From the NCBI RefSeq assembly GCF_001704615.3, contig NZ_CP029397.2:2604001-2668000 (forward strand): DNA of 64,000 nt. Reading direction: 5' to 3'. The DNA is from Acinetobacter defluvii (GTDB taxonomy: Bacteria; Pseudomonadota; Gammaproteobacteria; Pseudomonadales; Moraxellaceae). The notes under the pieces were generated by a model. It made no database searches and was not told the DNA's origin. It saw only the letters and a program-made list of their open reading frames with translations. This document shows positions 36,771 to 44,989 of the stretch, piece by piece. The position numbers and the translations under genes were made by a program. Within the stretch, counting starts at the first letter, position 1. Each line of letters begins with the position of its first letter.

Positions 36771-38336
36771 TCAATTTTTGGCATTATCCCCCCAATTAAA
36801 AACAACATCATATTTTTCATCATACATTAAAATTATTTTATCTATCCCTTCTTGAATACTCTCATTTATTGATTTGTCTTTTGCTGTAAAGGTGAAAATT
36901 CTTTCTATTTTAATATCTGAACTGTCCAATCTATATCTATTTTCAGAAATTTCTATAGGCTTACCAAATACTGAAAAAATTATGCCAATAACATGACTAC
37001 CTAAGCGACAAGCGGAAACAGAAATATGAACCATTTGATCTTGTTTTAAACGGTTTTCACCATTCAATCCGAACTCTACTCTGACATTGCATTCACTTGC
37101 TTTTGTAATTATCGTATGAAATTGTTCTATTTTTTCATTGAAGAAATATAATTCTTTTAATGAAATACAAATTTCATCATAAATTTTTAAGTATTGAAAA
37201 ATTTGCAATACTTTATCCAATAATTGATTGAATATTTCTAAATCCCTTTCCACAAACTTACTTGTCAAATTGAAAGATAATATATTTTCTAAACTCTCTA
37301 ATTCTAGCTCTATAATTGCAGACTGTTCATCTCTACTCATTAAGTTAATTAGAGTAATCGCATCTTTTAGTTTCTTTACTTCTAATCTAAGGTCATCACC
37401 TAAAGAAAAACTATAGTTTGCTTTATTTTGATAAGGCTCAAAAGTCATATCAAAAAAATCCCCAGTAACTCTAAATTTTGCATATTTTCTATAATCATTA
37501 AAACTAAAAGGTGAATTATAAAAATTAATATCAAACATCAAGCCACTTGATAATTTGTCTTCTTTGAAGCGTATTTTTCCTTTTTTAGAAGCTGTCATTC
37601 CTATTTTCAACTTAGCAGTCTGCAACTGAAATTCAGGTTTTTTTGAAGGAATTCCGAATCTTTGCTCAATACTCACTAAATTTTCAATATCTAATTCTTC
37701 TTCTAAACCTAATGAAACATCAATAATCTTCTTAATTGACTCTTCACCATTAAGTGAAAATTGTACAGTTCCATACCCATCTTCAAAACCACAAGTCTCT
37801 AAAAATTGGGATTTTTCATTTATATATTTTGAGTAGTCTGTACCAATATAGGCTAATAGATTTTCTTTTAAACTTATCCCATTTAAAAACTTTAACTCAT
37901 GACTTTCATCATAATGTAAAGTCATCTTTCTGCTGTTTAAATTGTTTTCTTTATCACTTTGCTCAACTTGGTGAATTTTTTTAAGAATTTTATAAACTAA
38001 ATCATTATCTATATGAACAATATAAGCTCTCTGGGCATCACTATTACTATCAAATTCCAAAAAAACATAAAAAGATGGCATTTGAGAGGTTGCCATTTGT
38101 CTAAGATTCGAAAGTGTAACTTGCCACTTCCCTTCTCTTTTATCAGTTGCTTTAACTTGTATTTTACAATTGATAGCTGATTTATGGAGTTGGTTAGGTG
38201 TTAAAGCCTGAGAAATTGGAAACTCTACAAAAAAATCCCATCCTGTTTTATCAATTCTCGACCCATTCGCAATCAAGCCTACTTGGGCACACCATGACTG
38301 AAAGGCTAACTCACCTAATTGACCTAAATCCCGCAT
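36771..38336 (-). CDS. PD-(D/E)XK (DUF4365-like) nuclease-domain protein, unknown large C-terminus
   Basis: The 521-residue protein starts MRDLGQLGELAFQSWCAQVG; GWDFFVEF and KIQVKAT follow. Glu9, Asp34 and Gln60-x-Lys62 match the PD-(D/E)XK variant of DUF4365-type nucleases. Residues ~120-521 show no family that I can name: beta-rich and helical stretches (VERDLEIFNQLLDKVLQIFQ) with no Walker or helicase motif. The gene is very AT-rich. It lies between a Doc toxin pair and an orphan antitoxin, so an anti-phage or selfish role is a reasonable inference. AGAGAG precedes the ATG. Confidence 0.65.
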   Translation of the reverse strand: MRDLGQLGELAFQSWCAQVGLIANGSRIDKTGWDFFVEFPISQALTPNQLHKSAINCKIQVKATDKREGKWQVTLSNLRQMATSQMPSFYVFLEFDSNSDAQRAYIVHIDNDLVYKILKKIHQVEQSDKENNLNSRKMTLHYDESHELKFLNGISLKENLLAYIGTDYSKYINEKSQFLETCGFEDGYGTVQFSLNGEESIKKIIDVSLGLEEELDIENLVSIEQRFGIPSKKPEFQLQTAKLKIGMTASKKGKIRFKEDKLSSGLMFDINFYNSPFSFNDYRKYAKFRVTGDFFDMTFEPYQNKANYSFSLGDDLRLEVKKLKDAITLINLMSRDEQSAIIELELESLENILSFNLTSKFVERDLEIFNQLLDKVLQIFQYLKIYDEICISLKELYFFNEKIEQFHTIITKASECNVRVEFGLNGENRLKQDQMVHISVSACRLGSHVIGIIFSVFGKPIEISENRYRLDSSDIKIERIFTFTAKDKSINESIQEGIDKIILMYDEKYDVVFNWGDNAKN

Positions 38337-38407
38337 AATCTCTCTGATATTTTCGACAAAAAACCCACCACAAAGATAGAGTGTTTTTCAACAATATCAA
38401 TCACTTT

Positions 38408-38478
38408 AATCTCCCGTAGCCCCTCCTTGAAAAGAGGAGAACTCCCTCCTTTGGAAAAGGAGGGTTGGGGAGGATTTA
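38408..38478. repeat. Palindromic intergenic repeat
   Basis: The block contains CCCTCCTTT-GGA-AAAGGAGGG (38444-38464), a perfect 9-bp hairpin. CTCCTT and AGAGGAG sit around a GAAA loop before it. The outer TTTAATCTCCC and GGGGAGGATTTAAA form imperfect terminal inverted repeats. It looks like a dispersed MITE/REP-type element. It is found beside the acnD 3' remnant. Confidence 0.6.
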
Positions 38479-38488
38479 AAGAATTACA

Positions 38489-38533
38489 TCAAGCCACATT
38501 CCCTTCTAAAAAGTCCTGTGCAAAGTGTTGTAA
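38489..38533 (-). pseudogene. Remnant copy of the acnD 3' end
   Basis: On the minus strand this stretch encodes LQHFAQDFLEGNVA then TGA. The real acnD (39203-41821) ends LQRFAQDFLEGNVA then TAA. About 39 of 45 bases agree, and all but one of the differences inside codons are synonymous. It is therefore a diverged acnD allele, not a recent duplicate. The Doc toxin-antitoxin pair lies exactly between the two copies. Homology stops abruptly upstream of the Leu codon. Confidence 0.8.
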
Positions 38534-38573
38534 AATATTACTCTTACTTTATACAACTTACCATTAAGTAAAA

Positions 38574-38966
38574 TTAGTTTTGATTCAAATGGTATTGGGC
38601 ATATAAAATATCTGCAAAATCATGCTCAGTTAGCTCACCAATCACCAAATCACGTACAGCATCGGCTAATAGCTCATTATCCAAGACTAATTCATAATCA
38701 TTCAATGACAAATATTCTAAAGCAACTGCCAAACCTGTCCGCTTATTTGCGTCAGACATTGCATGTGATACAGCAATACTTGCCGTATATTTCGCAGCAA
38801 TTTCAAAAATGTCATTCAAACCTTCATAAACAATAGCGTTGTCAACGCGCCCCAAAGCACCTTGTAACTTACCAATATCAGCCTGACCTTTCATACCCTT
38901 TTCAGTAGAAAGAATAAACGCATTAATTTCTATAACTCTTTCAAATGGAAAACAAATAATTTCCAT
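38574..38966 (-). CDS. doc: Doc-family toxin (death on curing)
   Basis: The 130-residue protein is a Fic-fold Doc toxin: VIEINAFILSTEKG at the N-terminus and the catalytic HAMSDANKRTGLAVALEYL near residue 66, against the consensus HxFx(D/N)xNKR. Doc phosphorylates and blocks elongation factor Tu. The third motif position is Met rather than Phe. Its ATG overlaps the antitoxin stop by one base (TAATG), so the two are coupled. It is part of the insert at the acnD 3' end. Confidence 0.9.
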   Translation of the reverse strand: MEIICFPFERVIEINAFILSTEKGMKGQADIGKLQGALGRVDNAIVYEGLNDIFEIAAKYTASIAVSHAMSDANKRTGLAVALEYLSLNDYELVLDNELLADAVRDLVIGELTEHDFADILYAQYHLNQN

Positions 38967-39136
38967 TACATATCAGCTAAGCGTTTAAAAGTTTTCGAAT
39001 GTGTTCTTAATGCTAATTTTGTTTCAGACTTTACAATTTGTTTTCCAGTGTCACCAGATAAATCAAGCTGTTTGGTTGCTTGGATTTTTGGACGCTCCAC
39101 CATAGGAACACCATATTTTTCTATTTTCTTATTCAT
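38966..39136 (-). CDS. Antitoxin partner of Doc
   Basis: The ATG at 39136 follows GGAGTTTGAA; a longer frame starting upstream runs through the acnD terminator and is rejected. The 56-residue basic protein (VPMVERPKIQATKQLDLSG then LRTHSKTFKRLADM) has the size and order of a Doc antitoxin, with a disordered toxin-wrapping tail. Its identity rests on position and the one-base overlap with doc. The sequence is not Phd-like that I can see. The promoter must lie within or before the acnD terminator. Confidence 0.75.
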   Translation of the reverse strand: MNKKIEKYGVPMVERPKIQATKQLDLSGDTGKQIVKSETKLALRTHSKTFKRLADM

Positions 39137-39150
39137 TTCAAACTCCAAAT

Positions 39151-39181
39151 AAAAAGCCCTAACATTAAGATAGGGCTTTTT
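39151..39181 (-). terminator. Terminator of acnD
   Basis: The stem AAAAAGCCCTA / TAGGGCTTTTT with T-run lies 21 nt past the acnD stop and immediately before the antitoxin ribosome-binding site. Confidence 0.8.
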
Positions 39182-39202
39182 ATTCATAATTACAATATTC
39201 TG

Positions 39203-41821
39203 TTAAGCTACATTCCCTTCCAAGAAATCCTGTGCAAAGCGTTGCAATACACCACCCGCTTCATACACATGCACTTCTTCTTCCGTATCCAAACGACACG
39301 TTACAGGTACTTTCACGATCTCATTTTGACCATTTTCAGTTGAACGCTCGATCACCAAAGTCAGATCAGAACGCGGTGCAATATTACCAATCACGCTATA
39401 CAACTCAGTACCATCAAGCTTTAATGTCTTGCGATCTGTACCTGTTTTAAACTCAAGCGGTAACACGCCCATACCGACTAAGTTGGTACGGTGAATACGC
39501 TCAAAACCTTCCGCAACAATCGCCTCAACACCTGCCAGACGTACACCTTTCGCCGCCCAGTCACGGCTCGAACCTTGACCATAATCTTTACCAGCAATAA
39601 TGATCAATGGTTGCTTACGATTCATATAAGTTTCGATCGCTTCCCACATACGCATTACTTCGCCCTCAGGCTCAACACGTGCTTTCGAACCCTGCTTGAT
39701 CGTACCGTCAGAACGAACCACCATTTCATTAAATAGTTTAGGATTTGCCAAAGTTGCACGCTGTGCAGTTAAATGGTCACCACGGTGCGTTGCATATGAG
39801 TTGAAATCTTCCTCAGGAACACCCATTTTCGCCAAATACTCACCTGCTGCCGAATCCAACACAATCGCATTCGATGGTGACAAATGGTCAGTGGTGATAT
39901 TGTCAGGTAAGATCGCAAGTGGACGCATATTTGACAAAGTACGTGGTGCAGCCAAAGCGCCTTCCCAGTATGGTGGACGACGGATATAGGTACTTTGTGG
40001 ACGCCAGTCATACAACGGACTCGCAGCCTGTACACGCTCACCCAAATCGAACATTGGGATATATACTTTCTTGAACTGTTCAGGTTTAACTGCCACTTTT
40101 ACCAATGCATCAATTTCTTCATCCGATGGCCAGATGTCTTTCAGATAAATCGGATTACCGTCTTTGTCTGTACCTAAAGCATCTTTTTCGATGTCAAAAC
40201 GAATCGTTCCTGCAATCGCATACGCAACAACCAACGGCGGAGAAGCTAAGAAGGCTTGTTTTGCATAAGGATGAATACGACCATCGAAGTTACGGTTACC
40301 TGAAAGTACCGCAGTTGCATACAAGTCACGGTCAATGATTTCTTGTTGAATCACAGGGTCTAATGCACCTGACATACCGTTACATGTGGTACATGCATAC
40401 GCCACGATACCAAAACCTAGTTTTTCTAAATCTCCCAAAACACCTGCTTCTTCAAGATATAAAGCAGCTGCTTTAGAACCTGGTGCAAAAGATGATTTCA
40501 CCCACGGTTTACGTACAAGTCCTAATTCATTCGCCTTACGAGCCAACAAACCTGCAGCAACGGTATTACGTGGGTTAGAGGTATTGGTACAAGAGGTAAT
40601 CGCAGCGATAATAATTGCACCATCTGGCATTAAGCCTTCCGCTTCTTGTGCACGTGCAGCATCTAAGTTACCTGCGATGCCTTTTTCTTTTAAATCTGCC
40701 GTGGATACACGGGCATGTGGGTTTGATGGACCTGCGATATTACGTGTGACCGTTGAAAGGTCAAAGCGAAGTACACGTGGATATTCTGCTTGCGTCATAT
40801 CCGATGCCCAAAGACCGATTTCTTTGGCATAAGTTTCAACTAATTTTACTTGTTCAGATTCACGACCTGTCAAGGTTAAATAGTCAATGGTGTTTTGGTC
40901 GATGTAGAACATTGCCGCAGTTGCGCCATATTCAGGTGTCATGTTCGAGATCGTTGCACGATCACCCACTGACATGCTGTCTGCACCTTCACCAAAGAAT
41001 TCTAAATATGCACCCACCACACGTTCTTTACGTAAGAACTCTGTCAATGCCAAAACGATATCGGTTGCGGTAATGCCTGCTTGACGCTGACCTACCAGCT
41101 CTACACCGATGATGTCTGGCAGACGCATCCACGATGCACGACCCAGCATGACATTTTCAGCTTCGAGTCCTCCGACACCGATTGAAATTACGCCAAGCGC
41201 ATCGGTATGAGGTGTGTGTGAGTCTGTACCGACACAAGTATCAGGGAACGCCACACCTTCACGGTTTTGAATCACTGGAGACATTTTCTCCAAGTTAATT
41301 TGGTGCATGATGCCGTTACCCGCTGGGATTACATCGACATTTTCAAAAGCGGTTTTTGTCCATTCAATGAAATGAAAACGGTCTTCATTACGACGATCTT
41401 CAATCGCACGGTTTTTCTCAAATGCATCAGGATCAAAACCACCAAATTCCACAGCAAGTGAATGGTCAACAATTAACTGAGTCGGAACCACTGGGTTGAC
41501 TTTTGAAGGATCGCCCCCTTGATCCGCAATCGCATCACGTAGACCTGCAAGGTCAACCAATGCAGTTTGTCCAAGAATATCATGACAGACTACACGTGCA
41601 GGATACCAAGGAAAATCATGGTCTTGCTTACGATTGATTAGCTCTTTTAAAGATTGTTCAAGAATGGCTGGGTCACAACGGCGTACCAATTGTTCTGCCA
41701 ATACTTTTGAGGTGTATGGAAGTTTTGCATATGCGCCTGGCTGGATGTCTTCAACGGCTTGACGCACATCAAAGTATTCGAGCTGGGTACCTTGCAGGGG
41801 TTTACGGTAGTTGTTATTCAT
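39203..41821 (-). CDS. acnD: Fe/S-dependent 2-methylisocitrate dehydratase AcnD
   Basis: AcnD dehydrates 2-methylcitrate in the methylcitrate cycle of propionate use. The 872-residue aconitase-family protein shows the AcnD-like start LEYFDVRQAVEDIQPGAYAK, the substrate loop GTDSHTPHTDALGVI near residue 195, the 4Fe-4S ligands in ITSCTNTSNPRN near 405 and YACTTCNGMSG near 476, and the swivel domain with GKDYGQGSSRDWAAKG. The lengthy QGGDPSKVNPVVPTQLIVDH is AcnD-type rather than AcnA. No prpB, prpC or prpF gene flanks it, unlike the usual prp cluster. Its 3' end is the site of the doc insert. Confidence 0.9.
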   Translation of the reverse strand: MNNNYRKPLQGTQLEYFDVRQAVEDIQPGAYAKLPYTSKVLAEQLVRRCDPAILEQSLKELINRKQDHDFPWYPARVVCHDILGQTALVDLAGLRDAIADQGGDPSKVNPVVPTQLIVDHSLAVEFGGFDPDAFEKNRAIEDRRNEDRFHFIEWTKTAFENVDVIPAGNGIMHQINLEKMSPVIQNREGVAFPDTCVGTDSHTPHTDALGVISIGVGGLEAENVMLGRASWMRLPDIIGVELVGQRQAGITATDIVLALTEFLRKERVVGAYLEFFGEGADSMSVGDRATISNMTPEYGATAAMFYIDQNTIDYLTLTGRESEQVKLVETYAKEIGLWASDMTQAEYPRVLRFDLSTVTRNIAGPSNPHARVSTADLKEKGIAGNLDAARAQEAEGLMPDGAIIIAAITSCTNTSNPRNTVAAGLLARKANELGLVRKPWVKSSFAPGSKAAALYLEEAGVLGDLEKLGFGIVAYACTTCNGMSGALDPVIQQEIIDRDLYATAVLSGNRNFDGRIHPYAKQAFLASPPLVVAYAIAGTIRFDIEKDALGTDKDGNPIYLKDIWPSDEEIDALVKVAVKPEQFKKVYIPMFDLGERVQAASPLYDWRPQSTYIRRPPYWEGALAAPRTLSNMRPLAILPDNITTDHLSPSNAIVLDSAAGEYLAKMGVPEEDFNSYATHRGDHLTAQRATLANPKLFNEMVVRSDGTIKQGSKARVEPEGEVMRMWEAIETYMNRKQPLIIIAGKDYGQGSSRDWAAKGVRLAGVEAIVAEGFERIHRTNLVGMGVLPLEFKTGTDRKTLKLDGTELYSVIGNIAPRSDLTLVIERSTENGQNEIVKVPVTCRLDTEEEVHVYEAGGVLQRFAQDFLEGNVA

Positions 41822-42057
41822 TAAATTGTGCCTCTTGCATCATTTTGTACTGTGTTCTCATAATTGGCATAGTACACTGCTGAAAAGCCATTTCCCAAAT
41901 CTTTTATATTTCATTAACTTAGATATGAAAACAGGGGTTTTTGAAATATTTAGTAACAACTTGCTTGAATTATTTTTATTAAATGTGCATTTTTTATAAA
42001 AATAGCGGAAAATAAGGCTAATTCTTTAGTATTAGATTTAAATTGGATGAATATTTC

Positions 42058-42780
42058 ATGAGCAATTTAGCTTTCTCTTCTTTCACGTTGATCGGTGTCG
42101 ATGCACAAAAGTTTCTGCAAGGACAAGTGACTGTAAATACAGAATATTTGTCTGAAAATGTCACACAGTACACTGCGATTTGTGATTTGAAAGGTCGTAT
42201 TCATTTTGGTTTGTGGTTAAAAAAACGTAATCCTGAAGAATTTGAACTCGTGACCACGCAAGATCAAGCTGAAGAGTTTGCCAAACATATTCAAAAATAT
42301 GGTGCATTTTCTAAGATGAAACTTGAGCAAATTGGCGCAGTTTTTCCAACTTTAAATGGTGCTACAACTGACTTTTCTGACAGTGAAACTGATATTTCTG
42401 CTTGGAAAGTTGCTGCAATTCAGCAAGGTCAAGCCTACATTAATCAAGCGATTGAAGGTTTGTTTCAACCTCAGGAATTGCGTTTACATCAACGTGGTGC
42501 TGTGAATTATGACAAGGGTTGTTACTTGGGGCAGGAAGTGATTGCGCGTCTTTGGTTTAAGGCAAAACCGAAAGCGTGGTTACATGTGGTTCAGGGCTCA
42601 GGTGACGTTCCTGCGCAAGGTGAACAACTCAATAAAGGTGTGCAAGTCGTGAACAGCACTGCTTTTGAAAATGGTTTTATCGCCCTAGTCGTTGCTCGTC
42701 CTGAAGCTTTGACTGAGCTTGAAGTGACTGTTTTAGACTTACCTGAAAGTTTAAGTGGTGATGTGGCGAGACCGCAGTAA
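42058..42780 (+). CDS. ygfZ: YgfZ folate-binding protein
   Basis: YgfZ is a folate-dependent factor for assembly or repair of some Fe-S enzymes, such as MiaB. The ATG at 42058 is used because GGATGAA lies upstream and the family begins there; the product is 240 residues. The family motif DKGCYLGQEVIARL near residue 155 (K-x-C-Y-x-G-Q-E) is intact. It belongs to the GcvT-like fold. It diverges from acnD, itself an Fe-S enzyme, across about 236 nt. Confidence 0.93.
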   Translation: MSNLAFSSFTLIGVDAQKFLQGQVTVNTEYLSENVTQYTAICDLKGRIHFGLWLKKRNPEEFELVTTQDQAEEFAKHIQKYGAFSKMKLEQIGAVFPTLNGATTDFSDSETDISAWKVAAIQQGQAYINQAIEGLFQPQELRLHQRGAVNYDKGCYLGQEVIARLWFKAKPKAWLHVVQGSGDVPAQGEQLNKGVQVVNSTAFENGFIALVVARPEALTELEVTVLDLPESLSGDVARPQ

Positions 42781-42791
42781 ACTTCTAAAAA

Positions 42792-42815
42792 GCCACAAAT
42801 AAAATTATTTGTGGC
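42792..42815 (-). terminator. Hairpin after ygfZ
   Basis: The perfect stem GCCACAAATAA-AA-TTATTTGTGGC lies 11 nt past the ygfZ stop. The T-run is on the minus strand only, so its orientation is uncertain. Confidence 0.4.
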
Positions 42816-42859
42816 ATCTACTCATTTAATAATTTTAAATAAAACAACAAGGATAATTC

Positions 42860-43852
42860 ATGAAAAGAATTGGTATAACTATTATGGTATCTATCATTTC
42901 ATCAGTAATTTTTGCCTTTGACTACCCTGAATTATCTGATCCGATTCAACAAAAATTTCTAAATTTATATCTTAGTGATCGTAATGATTTATACAAAAAA
43001 GATTTTTTTACACCATTAAAAACAGAGCACGAATGGTCATGCCAAATATCTAGAAATGAACAATACAAGCTTGCCAATCTCTTGTTGAACAAACCATTAG
43101 TAATAGAAAATGAACTAAATACTCAAGAAAAATCAGATAATACCTCTCAAGATGAAACAACAATAACAAACAGTAATGTTCAAATCATTCCTATGAAAGT
43201 TGAATGTGTAAATGGAAAAATTATGGGCGAAGTAAAACTTCGAACAGAATATGACAGACTACTTGACCAATATTTAAAAAATAGCCCTAATCAAACTAGA
43301 GTTATCTCTAAGATCCACAACATCACACTGAGTAGTGGCAACATAAAGGATGGAGCGTTAATAGGAACTACAAAATCTTTCACAAAGCTTATTACTCAAT
43401 TAAAAATCAAAACTTCTCCAAACGAAGAGAAAAAAGAGTTTAGTAATCCAATAATCACCTTACAAATGAATTACAAAGATGATATCGGAAATACTGCATC
43501 ATTTTCAGAAGAAACTGACTTTTATTTAACAGGGGGACAAATTCAAAATTTGAAAAGTGCTTTTATTGAAATAATAGATAAGAACCATACACGCAAAACT
43601 ACATATAAAAATAATTATTTATCAATGATTGAGCTGTACAAAAATGAGATTCCTCATGGTGATCAGCTAGGTTACCTTGTCGGTATGGATGATAAAATTG
43701 ATTTAATTGAAGCAGCCCTTCCTAGTTCACATCCTAAGTTAGTCACAATCAATGGTATTAATTACTTGGAAACTCATTTGTGTATGCTTGAAGGTGTTGA
43801 AGTAGATCAGTTTCCATGCATTACTGGTGACCAAAACACAGTTCATCCATAA
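42860..43852 (+). CDS. Secreted protein of unknown function
   Basis: I do not recognise this 330-residue product. A signal peptide (RIGITIMVSIISSVIFA) is followed by FDYPELSDPIQQKFLNLYLS. The protein has many charged and polar residues, single Cys residues in pairs (WSCQIS, VECVNG, HLCMLEG and FPCITG) that could form two disulphides, and a NISSGN-like ITLSSGNIKDGALIG stretch. ACAAGGATAATTC precedes the ATG. The gene is AT-richer than ygfZ. A PQQ dehydrogenase remnant follows it, so the area has been rearranged. Confidence 0.6.
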   Translation: MKRIGITIMVSIISSVIFAFDYPELSDPIQQKFLNLYLSDRNDLYKKDFFTPLKTEHEWSCQISRNEQYKLANLLLNKPLVIENELNTQEKSDNTSQDETTITNSNVQIIPMKVECVNGKIMGEVKLRTEYDRLLDQYLKNSPNQTRVISKIHNITLSSGNIKDGALIGTTKSFTKLITQLKIKTSPNEEKKEFSNPIITLQMNYKDDIGNTASFSEETDFYLTGGQIQNLKSAFIEIIDKNHTRKTTYKNNYLSMIELYKNEIPHGDQLGYLVGMDDKIDLIEAALPSSHPKLVTINGINYLETHLCMLEGVEVDQFPCITGDQNTVHP

Positions 43853-43889
43853 TTTTAATATAAAAAGTTTGCAGGAATAGCTGAAATAT

Positions 43890-44092
43890 CTATTTCTGCC
43901 TCACATAATAAACCCCACCTGCTCGATCATCCGAAAAATAATAGGAATTTTCATCAATCCGATAAATATCAGCATGTCGCCCATTCACCTTTTTACCCAC
44001 TAAAAACCCATCCATAAAAGTTTCAAGCTTTTGCTCTTTACGCATAATCACAATTTTATAACCATGACCAACTTTTTATCCGTTGAACCATG
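43890..44092 (-). pseudogene. Remnant of a PQQ-dependent sugar dehydrogenase
   Basis: On the minus strand a frame ending at TAG (43890-43892) reads GHGYKIVIMRKEQKLETFMD then GFLVGKKVNGRHADIYRIDE and NSYYFSDDRAGGVYYVRQK. This is the C-terminal blade of sorbosone/glucose-type PQQ dehydrogenases (GR-AD-x-x, SDD-x-AG-x-Y-x-V). Upstream a frameshift and a TAA break an HGS-x-N segment, and everything before it is gone. It is a decayed 3' fragment of about 200 nt. Confidence 0.65.
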
Positions 44093-44181
44093 CAACACTT
44101 CTAAAAAGAGTTTTAAATTGCTTTGTGTATAATATTTTGATAATGCAATTTAAAAACTACTCACCTACAACATTCACATGA

Positions 44182-44868
44182 TTAGTGAGAATAATCTCTT
44201 GCCCCAAACAAAGCTGTACCTATACGCACCATCGTTGAGCCAGCGGCAATTGCTTCATGCAAATCAGCAGACATGCCCATACTCAAAGTATCCCAATCTT
44301 CTGGATACGCATGTTTGGTTTTCACAGTATTAAACAACTGTCTTGCCTCTGCAAAAGCTGCCGTATGATTCGGTGCAGGAATCACCATTAAACCACGCAA
44401 TCTTAAATGAGGAAGTTGACTAATTTGTGCAACCAATTCCGCCACTTCATGGGGCTGACAGCCATCTTTACTGTCCTGATCATCAATATTCACTTGCAAA
44501 CAAATATTTAATGGTGTTTGTTGGGCTGTTCTTTGATTCGATAATCGCTCAGCAATAATCAAACGATCTACACCATGTACCCAAGCAAATTTTTCAGCCA
44601 AATGCTTAGTTTTATTGCGTTGTACATGCCCAATAAAATGCCATTCGATATTGAGGTCTTGAAGCTGTTCGATTTTCTCTAAGGCTTCTTGTAAATAATT
44701 TTCACCAAATGCTCGCTGTCCTGTTGCATACATTTCTTTTAATCGTGAGCTTGGGTGGGTTTTAGACACAGCCAATAATTGCACTTCTGAACGCTCACGC
44801 TGAGCAATTTGGCAAGCTTGCTTAATTTGATCGAGTACCAATTCACGTGCGTATTTTAAATCATTCAT
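44182..44868 (-). CDS. yggS: YggS-family pyridoxal phosphate homeostasis protein
   Basis: YggS binds pyridoxal 5'-phosphate and helps to balance amino-acid and vitamin B6 pools. The 228-residue TIM-barrel protein holds the PLP lysine in LLAVSKTHPSSRLKE near residue 35, GENYLQEALEK near 55, WHFIGHVQRNKTKHL near 76 and the late SMGMSADLHEAIAAGSTMVR with IGTALFGAR. It is divergent from pilT, the same arrangement as in Pseudomonas and many gammaproteobacteria. Confidence 0.94.
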   Translation of the reverse strand: MNDLKYARELVLDQIKQACQIAQRERSEVQLLAVSKTHPSSRLKEMYATGQRAFGENYLQEALEKIEQLQDLNIEWHFIGHVQRNKTKHLAEKFAWVHGVDRLIIAERLSNQRTAQQTPLNICLQVNIDDQDSKDGCQPHEVAELVAQISQLPHLRLRGLMVIPAPNHTAAFAEARQLFNTVKTKHAYPEDWDTLSMGMSADLHEAIAAGSTMVRIGTALFGARDYSH

Positions 44869-44989
44869 TGACAGTTATCTCATTTAAAAAAATTTCAGCT
44901 TCCAAGCAAGGAAATTGTTGGTTATGCTGAGTGAAAGCCTTATTATTCTACAAAATAATTAAGTAAATAGGTTTTACTTTGGGGACATT

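Noticed and set aside
40386-40832. Long frames antisense to acnD
   Set aside because: They mirror the codon pattern of a highly conserved enzyme gene and have no start signals.
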